Shown: positions 26,536 through 33,920 of the stretch, piece after piece
How the letters are laid out: each line of letters begins with the position of its first letter
Numbering within the stretch: position 1 is the stretch's first letter
Assembly (NCBI RefSeq): GCF_009735625.1
Contig: NZ_CP046244.1
Coordinates: forward strand, 2,170,001-2,234,000
Source: Moorella glycerini
GTDB lineage: Bacteria; Bacillota; DSM-521; Neomoorellales; Neomoorellaceae
Length of the DNA stretch: 64,000 nucleotides
Direction: 5' to 3'
The notes under the pieces: generated by a model
Databases searched by the model: none
What the model was told of the DNA's origin: nothing
What the model saw: only the letters and a program-made list of their open reading frames with translations
Made by a program: the position numbers and the translations under genes

Positions 26536-26697
26536 CTATGCCCGGGCCTGGAAGGTTTCGCACTCGGTATCGCGGTCGTTGTGGGCGCTGGAGTTATTCG
26601 GCGCCCCCTGGACGGCTACGGTAATACTGTCGGCGTGGCAAGCGCCATCCTGCCAGTAGATGCAGTTGGCCACCCGGCACTTGACTTCAGGAGTCAT
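26536..26697 (-). CDS. DUF1540 four-cysteine small protein (53 aa)
   Basis: Translated from the minus strand: MTPEVKCRVANCIYW, then DGACHADSITV, and a late Cys in DTECETF. The cysteines at 7, 12, 20 and 46 and the order C-x4-C-x7-C-x25-C match the DUF1540 pattern of small, probably metal-binding proteins of Gram-positive anaerobes. AAGGGGTAGGG precedes the ATG. It sits antisense between the MCP and cheW, so the receptor gene and cheW-cheA-cheB may be separate transcripts. Function unknown. Confidence 0.78.
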   Translation of the reverse strand: MTPEVKCRVANCIYWQDGACHADSITVAVQGAPNNSSAHNDRDTECETFQARA

Positions 26698-26725
26698 ATT
26701 ATATTCCCTACCCCTTCATCAATTC

Positions 26726-26815
26726 ATAACCAGGAGGGCCGGAAACGGCCTGAACGCCAGGTCGCAAAGGCCAGGTTTATTCCCGGTAACTTTAGCCTGG
26801 CCAACGGAGGATAAA
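26726..26815 (+). promoter_or_regulatory. Possible structured RNA leader ahead of cheW, unassigned
   Basis: GGCCG-GAAA-CGGCC makes a GNRA-capped hairpin (about 26737-26750). A second stem can pair GGCCAGG (about 26769-26775) with CCTGGCC (about 26796-26802), with an upstream GCCAGG copy able to compete. It ends next to a GGAGG site. The CGCAAAGG between the stems recalls c-di-GMP aptamers but the core does not fit. No known class assigned. Confidence 0.4.
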
Positions 26816-26818
26816 AAT

Positions 26819-26872
26819 ATGCCTGCCCCCAGAGGAATTTGCCTTGCAATGCAGAATTTACCTGTGAGTTAA
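26819..26872 (+). CDS. Possible 17-codon leader ORF before cheW
   Basis: ATG 26819 stands 8 bases after a clean GGAGG (26806-26810) and reads MPAPRGICLAMQNLPVS then stop, 18 bases before the cheW ATG. The ribosome site is better than most in the window, but there is no homology argument. It may be a coupling or leader peptide for cheW, or chance. Confidence 0.3.
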   Translation: MPAPRGICLAMQNLPVS

Positions 26873-26890
26873 TAGAAGGGTGGGATATTA

Positions 26891-27379
26891 ATGGCCACGG
26901 AAACAGCAGCGGAAATTCAGCTGGTAGTCTTCCAGCTGGCCGGTGAAACTTACGGCGTTGATATTAACCACGTTCAGGAAATCATCCGCATGCAGAGCAT
27001 TACCCAGATTCCCAGGACCCCGGCCTTTATCGAAGGGGTCATCAACCTGCGCGGCCGCATCATCCCGGTCATCGACCTCCATAAACGCTTTGACCTGCCC
27101 CGGGCTGAGCTCACGAATAACACCCGCATTATGGTGGTGGAGCTGGGCCAGGTGACGGTGGGCATGATCGTCGATTCCGTTTCCGAAGTCCTGCGCCTGC
27201 CGGCTGCCAGCATCGAGCCGCCGCCTCCTATAATCAGCGGCATTGATGTGGCCTATCTTAAGGGTGTGGGCAAGTGGAATGAGCGGCTGATTATCCTCCT
27301 GGACCTGGACCGGGTGCTGAGGGAAAGCGAACAGCGCCAGCTGCAGCAGGAAATAGCTGCCGGGGTGGATACCAGATGA
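26891..27379 (+). CDS. cheW: CheW chemotaxis adaptor (162 aa)
   Basis: Couples receptors to CheA. Single CheW domain: VVFQLAGETYGVDINHVQEI, a classic start, then IPRTPAFIEGVINLRGRIIPVIDLHKRF (the conserved NLRG segment, about residue 53), and VDSVSEVLRL. ATG 26891 follows AAGGGTGGG. It overlaps cheA by 4 bases (ATGA), so the two are translationally coupled. Length is normal. Confidence 0.93.
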   Translation: MATETAAEIQLVVFQLAGETYGVDINHVQEIIRMQSITQIPRTPAFIEGVINLRGRIIPVIDLHKRFDLPRAELTNNTRIMVVELGQVTVGMIVDSVSEVLRLPAASIEPPPPIISGIDVAYLKGVGKWNERLIILLDLDRVLRESEQRQLQQEIAAGVDTR

Positions 27380-29424
27380 GCGAGCTGGATATGTCCCAGT
27401 ACCTGGGTATTTTCCTCGATGAAGCCGGGGAGCAGCTCCAGCAGCTGGATGAAGCCATTGTCAAGCTGGAGCAAACTCCCGATGATCTTGACCTGTTAAA
27501 CACCATCTTCCGGGCGGCCCATACCCTGAAGGGTTCTTCTGCGTCCATGGGCTTTAACCGTCTGGCCACCCTTACCCATCGCATGGAGAGCGTCCTGGAT
27601 CTCTTACGCCAGGGGAAGCTCGCCGTTTCCCGGGAGATCATTGACATCCTCCTGGCTGGCCTGGACAGGCTGCGAGCGCTAAAAGACAGCATTGCTGCGG
27701 GCAACGGGGATGAGGGTGAGGTGGGAGATATAGTTACCCGCCTGGAAGCCGTCCTGGCCGGCCAGGCGGCAGTCACTTCCCGGGACAAGGCACCTGGCAG
27801 GGAAACCCTCACCCTCGACGACATTGAGCAGAATGTCATCCGCGCGGCTCAAGTGAAAGGTTTCCAGGCCTATGAGATCCGGGTGCAACTCGAAGCAGGC
27901 TGCCAGATGAAGTCGGCCCGGGCCTACCTGGTCTTCAACAACCTCAAGGAGGCCGGCGAGGTCATCAAAAGCGTCCCCCACACCCAGGACCTGGAAGCCG
28001 AAAAATTTAATGATACCTTTACCCTGGCCTTTGTCAGCCGGGAAGATGCCGACACCCTGGCCAATATCGTCAAGTCCATATCGGAAATCAAAGATGTAAC
28101 GGTGCGGCCCATTGTCCTCGAGGAAGACCAGGAGGCGGCAGCGGCAGTCCCTGCCCCCGGCCAGGATAACGGCGTCCCTGCTGCCAGGGCTAATGGCAAG
28201 GCGGGGGAACAACGCGTCAGCCAGACAGTCCGGGTAGATGTCCAGCGCCTGGAAAACCTCATGAACCTGGTTGGCGAACTGGTCATTGACCGCACCCGCC
28301 TGGCCGAAGTGGGCAACGGGTTGAAGGCCCGCCTGGGCAACGAAGAACTCCTGGAAACCCTGGAGGAAGTCTCCCTGCACATTGGCCGCATTACCTCCGA
28401 CCTCCAGGAAGAGATCATGAAGGCCCGCATGTTCCCCATTGACCAGGTCTTCAACCGTTTCCCCCGCATGGTCCGGGACCTGGCCCGGAAGGCCGGCAAG
28501 GAGATCGACTTTATTATTGAAGGCCGGGAAACGGAGCTGGACCGGACGGTTATCGAGGAAATCGGCGATCCCCTCATCCACCTGCTGCGCAACGCCATTG
28601 ATCACGGTATTGAAGCGCCGGAAGCAAGGCTGAAGGCCGGCAAGCCCCGTCACGGCACGGTTCGCCTGCGGGCCTTCCACCAGGAAAACCAGATTGTCAT
28701 TACCGTAGAAGACGACGGCGCCGGCATGGACCCGGAAAAGATAAAAGCCAGGGCGGTGGCCAAAGGGCTGATCAGCCGGGAGGCGGCTGCCAGGCTGGGT
28801 CCCCGGGAAGCCCTGGATCTCATCTTCCTGCCGGGCTTTTCGACGTCAGAGAAAGTTACCGATGTTTCCGGCCGCGGCGTGGGCATGGATATCGTCCGTA
28901 ACCATATTGAAAGGATCAACGGCACCATTGACATCCGCACCACCCCCGGCAGGGGAACGTGTTTCACCATCAAGCTGCCCCTGACCCTGGCCATCAACCG
29001 TTCCCTCCTGGTCCAGGTCGGCGGGCGGGTTTATGCCTTCCCCCTGGCCAATGTGGTCGAAATTATCGCCATCACCCCGGCCGACGTCCAACGCGTCCAC
29101 CGCCAGCAGGTGGTAGTCGTCCGTGGCCGGGTGCTGCCCCTCATTTACCTGGGCCAGGCCCTGGGCCTGGCCAGGGCTGTGCCGGCGGGAGAAAATTATG
29201 CCGTAGTTATAGTCGGCCTGGCGGAAAAACAGATCGGCTTTATTGTCGACAACCTCATCGGCGAGCAGGAGATTGTCATCAAATCCCTGGGGAATTTTAT
29301 CGGCAAGATACCGGGCATTGCCGGGGCCACCATCATGGGCGACGGCAGTGTGGCCCTCATCTTAGATGTCCGCAGCCTGGTGGATAACCTGGGGGTGGAG
29401 GCGAGCCGTGAACTGGCCAGTTAA
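27376..29424 (+). CDS. cheA: CheA chemotaxis sensor histidine kinase (682 aa)
   Basis: Receives receptor signals, phosphorylates itself and passes phosphate to CheB/CheY. P1 Hpt domain with the phosphorylated His49 in RAAHTLKGSS; a P2-like region (about 150-255); dimerisation domain beginning VRVDVQRLENLMNLVGELVI (about 278); ATPase domain with LRNAIDHGIE (N box), EDDGAGMD (G1), GRGVGMDIV (G2) and TTPGRGTCF; and a C-terminal CheW-like domain (about 540-675). It overlaps cheB by 17 bases. No cheY, cheR, cheC or cheD is in the window. Confidence 0.94.
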   Translation: MSELDMSQYLGIFLDEAGEQLQQLDEAIVKLEQTPDDLDLLNTIFRAAHTLKGSSASMGFNRLATLTHRMESVLDLLRQGKLAVSREIIDILLAGLDRLRALKDSIAAGNGDEGEVGDIVTRLEAVLAGQAAVTSRDKAPGRETLTLDDIEQNVIRAAQVKGFQAYEIRVQLEAGCQMKSARAYLVFNNLKEAGEVIKSVPHTQDLEAEKFNDTFTLAFVSREDADTLANIVKSISEIKDVTVRPIVLEEDQEAAAAVPAPGQDNGVPAARANGKAGEQRVSQTVRVDVQRLENLMNLVGELVIDRTRLAEVGNGLKARLGNEELLETLEEVSLHIGRITSDLQEEIMKARMFPIDQVFNRFPRMVRDLARKAGKEIDFIIEGRETELDRTVIEEIGDPLIHLLRNAIDHGIEAPEARLKAGKPRHGTVRLRAFHQENQIVITVEDDGAGMDPEKIKARAVAKGLISREAAARLGPREALDLIFLPGFSTSEKVTDVSGRGVGMDIVRNHIERINGTIDIRTTPGRGTCFTIKLPLTLAINRSLLVQVGGRVYAFPLANVVEIIAITPADVQRVHRQQVVVVRGRVLPLIYLGQALGLARAVPAGENYAVVIVGLAEKQIGFIVDNLIGEQEIVIKSLGNFIGKIPGIAGATIMGDGSVALILDVRSLVDNLGVEASRELAS

Positions 29425-30460
29425 GGTCCTGGTCGTCGACGATTCCGCCTTTAGCCGGCGGCTGCTGCTGGACATCTTAAAAGCCGATCCCGGTATCCGG
29501 GTGGTGGGTTACGCCCGTAACGGCCAGGAAGCCCTGGAAAAAGTGGCATCCCTGCAGCCGCAGGTGGTAACCCTGGACCTGGAAATGCCGGTTATGGACG
29601 GCCTGGCGACACTGAAAAGCCTCATGGCCAGCCATCCGGTGGCCGTCATCATGCTCTCCGCCCATACGGCCGCCGGGGCTGAGGTGACCATTAAAGCCCT
29701 GGAGCTGGGTGCCGTAGATTTTGTCCTGAAACCGGTAAAACCCGGCGACGTACAGGAACTGGCCAGCATCCTGCCGGAAAAAATTAAGGCGGCGGCCAGG
29801 GTACAGGTGGGGCGTCTCTGCCGGGGTAAACCTTGCCGGGAAATTATCCCGGCACCTTTTATTTCTCCCCGGCAGGGCCGGGTAGAGGTTGTCGCCTTCG
29901 GCACCTCCACGGGAGGCCCGGCGGCCCTCCAGGAGGTGCTGACCGCCCTGCCCGGCGACCTGCCGGCCGGGATAGTAATTGTACAACACATGCCCCCGGG
30001 TTTTACCGGCCCCCTGGCCCGGCGCTTAAATGAACTGGCCGCCCTGGAAATCAGGGAGGCGGCAGCGGGGGATATTATCCGGCCCGGCCTGGCCCTCATC
30101 GCCCCGGCCGGTAAACAAATGCTCCTGGAAAGGCAGGCGGGCGGCGTCCAGGTGCAGCTGGCCGCAGAGGCCGAAGTGCCTACTCTCTTTAAGCCCTCGG
30201 TAGACGTGCTCATGCTCTCCGTAGCCAGGATATACGGCTCCAGGAGCCTGGGGGTAATACTCACGGGCATGGGGAACGACGGCGTCCGGGGCCTCAAGGC
30301 TATTAAGGAGCAGGGCGGCCTGGTGCTGGCCCAGGATGAAGGGACCTGTATCGTCTACGGCATGCCCCGGGCAGCGGTGGAAGCCGGCCTGGCCGACCAG
30401 GTCCTGCCCCTGCCGGCCATAGCCGGGGCTATTGTATCCTTAGTTGCTCCTCGCCCTTAA
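29408..30460 (+). CDS. cheB: CheB receptor methylesterase/deamidase with receiver domain (350 aa)
   Basis: Receiver domain (residues 1-120) with acidic pocket DD at 11-12, phospho-acceptor Asp57 in TLDLEMPVMDG and the late Lys in VLKPVKP. The C-terminal methylesterase (about 160-350) holds the catalytic Ser in GTSTGGPAAL, His in QHMPPGF and Asp in MGNDGVRG. The frame opens earlier (29366), but GTG 29408 has GGTGGAGG upstream and starts right before the receiver strand. Last gene of the chemotaxis run. Confidence 0.93.
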   Translation: MNWPVKVLVVDDSAFSRRLLLDILKADPGIRVVGYARNGQEALEKVASLQPQVVTLDLEMPVMDGLATLKSLMASHPVAVIMLSAHTAAGAEVTIKALELGAVDFVLKPVKPGDVQELASILPEKIKAAARVQVGRLCRGKPCREIIPAPFISPRQGRVEVVAFGTSTGGPAALQEVLTALPGDLPAGIVIVQHMPPGFTGPLARRLNELAALEIREAAAGDIIRPGLALIAPAGKQMLLERQAGGVQVQLAAEAEVPTLFKPSVDVLMLSVARIYGSRSLGVILTGMGNDGVRGLKAIKEQGGLVLAQDEGTCIVYGMPRAAVEAGLADQVLPLPAIAGAIVSLVAPRP

Positions 30461-30606
30461 TTTCTTATGCTTGTACCGTCAGTTAAATTACACTTTATTT
30501 AACTATGGTTCATAAAAGGGAGTGGGTACGGAGTGGGTACGGAGATGGTAGGGCTTTGCTGTTAAGTTGGATTTAAATCCATGATCTTTGCCTGCTGCCG
30601 GCCGGG

Positions 30607-30633
30607 TAAAGTTCACTGCCGACTTGCCGATAT
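30607..30633 (+). promoter_or_regulatory. Sigma-D (sigma-28) promoter of the flgM-flgN-flgK-flgL run
   Basis: TAAA (30607-30610), exactly 15 bases, GCCGATAT (30626-30633): seven of eight matches to the -10 consensus GCCGATAA and a perfect -35. It lies 43 bases before flgM, so sigma-D would control its own anti-sigma factor. Confidence 0.9.
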
Positions 30634-30675
30634 AGAAACTAGAGACAAAAAAATATCTAGCAGGGGTGTAAGGGC

Positions 30676-30966
30676 TTGAAGATTACAGGACAGGGACCGG
30701 TATCCTGGAACCGGGTGCGCGCAGCCTACCAGCAACCTGCCGATGTTAAAGGGCAGGGAGGGGTGGATAAAGCTTTCGCCGGCGCCGACACCGTCCAGCT
30801 TTCCGCCGGCAGCAAGCTCATCCGGGAATTAAAGGCCCGCCTGGAGGAAGTAAACGACACCCGCGCCGGCCGGGTAGAGGCCATCCGCGCCGCCCTGGCC
30901 GCAGGTACTTATAAAATATCCCTGGAAGAGGTGGCAGCCGCCATCTTGAAGGAGATGGGCCGGTGA
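30676..30966 (+). CDS. flgM: FlgM anti-sigma-D factor (96 aa)
   Basis: Holds sigma-D inactive until the hook is finished and is then exported. It has the typical flexible N-terminus and a helical C-terminal half: the segments VQLSAGSKLIRELKARL, RVEAIRAALAAGTYKISLEEVAAAIL are characteristic of FlgM (ELKARLEEV.. / R.E.I..A...G.Y.......A). The start is TTG 30676 with AGGGG upstream. Coupled to flgN by overlapping stop/start (GTGA). Confidence 0.9.
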   Translation: MKITGQGPVSWNRVRAAYQQPADVKGQGGVDKAFAGADTVQLSAGSKLIRELKARLEEVNDTRAGRVEAIRAALAAGTYKISLEEVAAAILKEMGR

Positions 30967-31382
30967 GGGAACTGGCCGACGTTCTACGGGATGAGCTGGC
31001 GGCGGTACGGGAACTCCTGGCCGTAGGCCGGCAGGAACAGGAAGCCCTGATGACCGACGATCTGGCCGGCATCCGGGCGGCTACCGGCCGGAAAGGGGAA
31101 CTCGCCCGCCGTTTGGCCGTCCTGGAAGAGGAGCGGCAGCAGGCGATGGAGGCAAGCCCGGAGACAAGCGCGGCAGGCCCCCCTGCCTCCCGGCAAAACA
31201 GCCGTGAGGACGACGAGGTAAATCGCCTCCGCGACGCCCTCCGGCAGGCGGTGCGGGAGTTCCAGGAAATCAACGAGACCAACCGCCTCCTGGCGCGCCA
31301 GTCCCTGGCCTACGTGCAGAAGATGCTCTCCCTGTTGCTACCGGAAGGCTCAGGCCCCGGAATAATGGACCGGCTGGTCTAG
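30963..31382 (+). CDS. flgN: FlgN-type flagellar export chaperone (139 aa)
   Basis: Chaperone for the hook-filament junction proteins FlgK and FlgL, whose genes follow. It is almost entirely helical: a long heptad-like region (about 5-60), a short charged linker, and a second helix ending ETNRLLARQSLAYVQKMLSLL. Sequence conservation in FlgN is low, so the call rests on length, helical pattern, the ETNRLLARQSL...M motif and the flgM-flgN-flgK order. Confidence 0.82.
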   Translation: MRELADVLRDELAAVRELLAVGRQEQEALMTDDLAGIRAATGRKGELARRLAVLEEERQQAMEASPETSAAGPPASRQNSREDDEVNRLRDALRQAVREFQEINETNRLLARQSLAYVQKMLSLLLPEGSGPGIMDRLV

Positions 31383-31495
31383 CCGTTGCTTACCGGTGGC
31401 AGAGGGACCGGTTGTAATTTCACGTTTGGCGGCCAGCCAACGATAACAGGACCGGCAAGGTGACGGCAAAAACTTTTAGCAGGGGGTGAAGAGGG

Positions 31496-32911
31496 GTGCC
31501 GGGAACCTTTTTCGGCTTCAATACCGCCCTGCGCGGCATGCAGGCCCAGCAGCGGGGCATTTACACAACTTCCCACAATATTGCCAACGCCAATACCGAG
31601 GGCTATACCCGCCAGCGGGTGGTCCTGGCCACCTTGCCCGCCTATCCCGTTCCATCCATGAACCATCCCGGCGGCACCGGCTGGCAGATTGGCACCGGCG
31701 TCTTCAGCCAGGAAACCCGCCGCCTGCGGGAAGAGTTTTTGGACAGCCAGATTCGCCGGGAAACCGGCTCCCTGGGCCAGTGGGAACAGGTCCAGGATGT
31801 TTTAAAGCAGGTAGAGATCGTCTTCAACGAGCCCTCGGATACCGGCTTTAACACTATGCTGAGCCAGTTCTGGGCCTCCTGGCAGGAACTCTCCAAGTAC
31901 GCCGAAAGTTCCCCCGTAAGGACCACAGTGGTCGAAACGGCTAACGCCCTGGCGGAGGCCTTCCGGCACAGCGCCGCCCAGTTGAACCAGATCAAGGACG
32001 ATATTGACCAGACAATAGAGTTAAAGGTCAAAGAAGTAAACTCCCTGGCCCAGCAGGTTGCCGATTTAAACGGCCAGATCAAAAATATTATCGCCGCCGG
32101 TGACCAGCCCAACGACCTCATGGACCAGCGGGATTTGCTGCTGGACAGGTTGAGCAAGATAATTGATTTTACTATTACAACATCTAGTAATGGCACCATT
32201 ACCATCACATTAGGTGGTGGTGGAAACTTAGTAGAAGGAATAGATGGCAGTACCATTCATGAACTTCAATCTTCCGGTTCAGCTGTTAGTTGGGTAGAGG
32301 CCACTCAACCGGCTTTAAATATTTCTAATGGCGAGTTGTTTGGTTTACAAAAAGCCAAGAGTGAAGTAGATACTTATTTAACAAATTTAGATACTTTGGC
32401 TGGCGAGTTGGCAACGGCTGTTAATAATATACATACCAGTGGAGATGATTTATCCGGAACAGGTGGAGAAAATTTTTTCGTTGCTAACGGTGGGGGGCCA
32501 ATTACAGCAGGTAATATTCAAGTAAACCCCAACATTAAAACTAATGTTACCAAAATAGCAGCTGCAAGCAGTGGTGGAGGGCCGGGCGACGGCAGCAACG
32601 CCCTGGCCATAGCCCAGCTCCAACATGAGTTGATACCAGGTCTTTCCAACACAACCTTTGACGACTATTACAAAAACTTCACCGCCAAACTGGGCGTCGA
32701 CGCCCACGAGGCCGTCCGTATGACCACCAACCAGGGCGTCCTGGTTGACCAGCTTACCAACCGCAAAGAATCCATATCCGGCGTCTCCCTGGACGAGGAA
32801 ATGGCCAGCATGCTGCAGTACCAGCGGGCTTATGAAGCCGCGGCCAGGATGATTACCACCCTGGACAGCATGCTGGATAAAATCATCAATGGCATGGGTG
32901 TAACCCGCTAG
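31496..32911 (+). CDS. flgK: FlgK hook-associated protein 1 (471 aa)
   Basis: First junction protein between hook and filament, exported by the flagellar apparatus. The N-terminus (GFNTALRGMQAQQRGIYTTSHN then IANANTEGYTRQR) and C-terminus (SLDEEMASMLQYQRAYEAAARMI) are the conserved coiled-coil ends. GTG 31496 is the start. The central part (about residues 222-362, bases 32160-32580) switches to AT-rich codon use and then returns abruptly to GC-rich at about 32580. That segment is the surface-exposed region, so it may have been exchanged or evolves under different constraint. Confidence 0.93.
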   Translation: MPGTFFGFNTALRGMQAQQRGIYTTSHNIANANTEGYTRQRVVLATLPAYPVPSMNHPGGTGWQIGTGVFSQETRRLREEFLDSQIRRETGSLGQWEQVQDVLKQVEIVFNEPSDTGFNTMLSQFWASWQELSKYAESSPVRTTVVETANALAEAFRHSAAQLNQIKDDIDQTIELKVKEVNSLAQQVADLNGQIKNIIAAGDQPNDLMDQRDLLLDRLSKIIDFTITTSSNGTITITLGGGGNLVEGIDGSTIHELQSSGSAVSWVEATQPALNISNGELFGLQKAKSEVDTYLTNLDTLAGELATAVNNIHTSGDDLSGTGGENFFVANGGGPITAGNIQVNPNIKTNVTKIAAASSGGGPGDGSNALAIAQLQHELIPGLSNTTFDDYYKNFTAKLGVDAHEAVRMTTNQGVLVDQLTNRKESISGVSLDEEMASMLQYQRAYEAAARMITTLDSMLDKIINGMGVTR

Positions 32912-32924
32912 GAGGGGAAGATAA

Positions 32925-33857
32925 ATGCGCGTAACCAATCGCATGCTCAACAACAACGTCATCCGCAACATCAACCGCAACCTGGAGATCATGTCCCGCA
33001 CCCAGGAACAGATGTCTTCCGGCAAGGCCGTGAGCCGCCCCTCCGATGACCCCATAGTTGTCGCCCGTGTCCTGGCCTTTAAAACCTCCATCGCTGCCAA
33101 CGACCAGTATAAAAAGAACATGGAAGACGCCCGCGGCTGGCTGGACGCCTCCGAAAGGGCCCTGGATATGGCCACCGCCACCCTGCAGCGCGCCCGCGAA
33201 CTGGCCGTCTACGGCGCCAACGGCACCATGCCCGATGAATCCATGGAAGCCCTGGCAGCGGAAGTAGATCAGCTAATCGACGAGATGGTGCAGATAGGTA
33301 ATACCTCTTATGGCGGTCGTTTTCTTTTTGCGGGTACTGATACACCTGAGGCGCCATTTGAAAGGATAACGGATAATACGGATCCTGAATTTCCTGTGAA
33401 ATATAATGGCGATACCCAGAAGCTGGATTGGGAAGTAGCGCCTCAAGTGACTATAACCGTCAACGAAAACGGTAAGTATGTTTTCAATCAGGCCATTGAT
33501 ACAAATGGCGATAACACCGCGGATAAAGGTATTTTTAAGCTATTGTATGAACTCTACGAGGCATTAAAGAACCATAACAATACTCAAGTATCAAATACCC
33601 TGGGCCAGTTCGATCAGGCCATCGACCATATCCTCGATATCCGTGCCACCCTGGGTGCCAGGAGCAACCGCCTGGAGATGGCTACCTCCCGCCTGGACGA
33701 TACCCAGATCGGCCTTACCAAAACCATGTCCAAGCTGGAAGACATCGACCTGGCCGAAACCGTCATGAATTATAAAAACCAGGAAAATGTTTACCGCGCT
33801 TCCCTGGCCACCGGCGCCATGGTCCTGCAACCGAGCTTGATTGATTATCTGCGTTAA
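32925..33857 (+). CDS. flgL: FlgL hook-associated protein 3 (310 aa)
   Basis: Second junction protein. MRVTNRMLNNNVIRNINRNL and MSSGKAVSRPSDDP at the N-terminus and DIDLAETVMNYKNQENVYRASL at the C-terminus are flagellin-like conserved ends. AGGAGGGG precedes ATG 32925, 13 bases after flgK. As in flgK, the middle (bases about 33295-33600) is AT-richer than both ends, with a sharp return at CTGGGCCAGTTCG. Confidence 0.93.
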   Translation: MRVTNRMLNNNVIRNINRNLEIMSRTQEQMSSGKAVSRPSDDPIVVARVLAFKTSIAANDQYKKNMEDARGWLDASERALDMATATLQRARELAVYGANGTMPDESMEALAAEVDQLIDEMVQIGNTSYGGRFLFAGTDTPEAPFERITDNTDPEFPVKYNGDTQKLDWEVAPQVTITVNENGKYVFNQAIDTNGDNTADKGIFKLLYELYEALKNHNNTQVSNTLGQFDQAIDHILDIRATLGARSNRLEMATSRLDDTQIGLTKTMSKLEDIDLAETVMNYKNQENVYRASLATGAMVLQPSLIDYLR

Positions 33858-33920
33858 AGTCCCTGGTGAAAGACGACCCACCTTTAGCGATCTAATCGCT
33901 GGGAAGGGGAGACAATCGTT

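Noticed and set aside
26726-26815. Second c-di-GMP-I riboswitch before cheW
   Set aside because: Shares a GAAA hairpin and CGCAAAG but the GCAAACC entry strand and spacing between P2 and P3 do not fit.
30520-30541. Tandem GAGTGGGTACG pair upstream of flgM
   Set aside because: Two copies of 11 bp only; too short to call a regulatory repeat.
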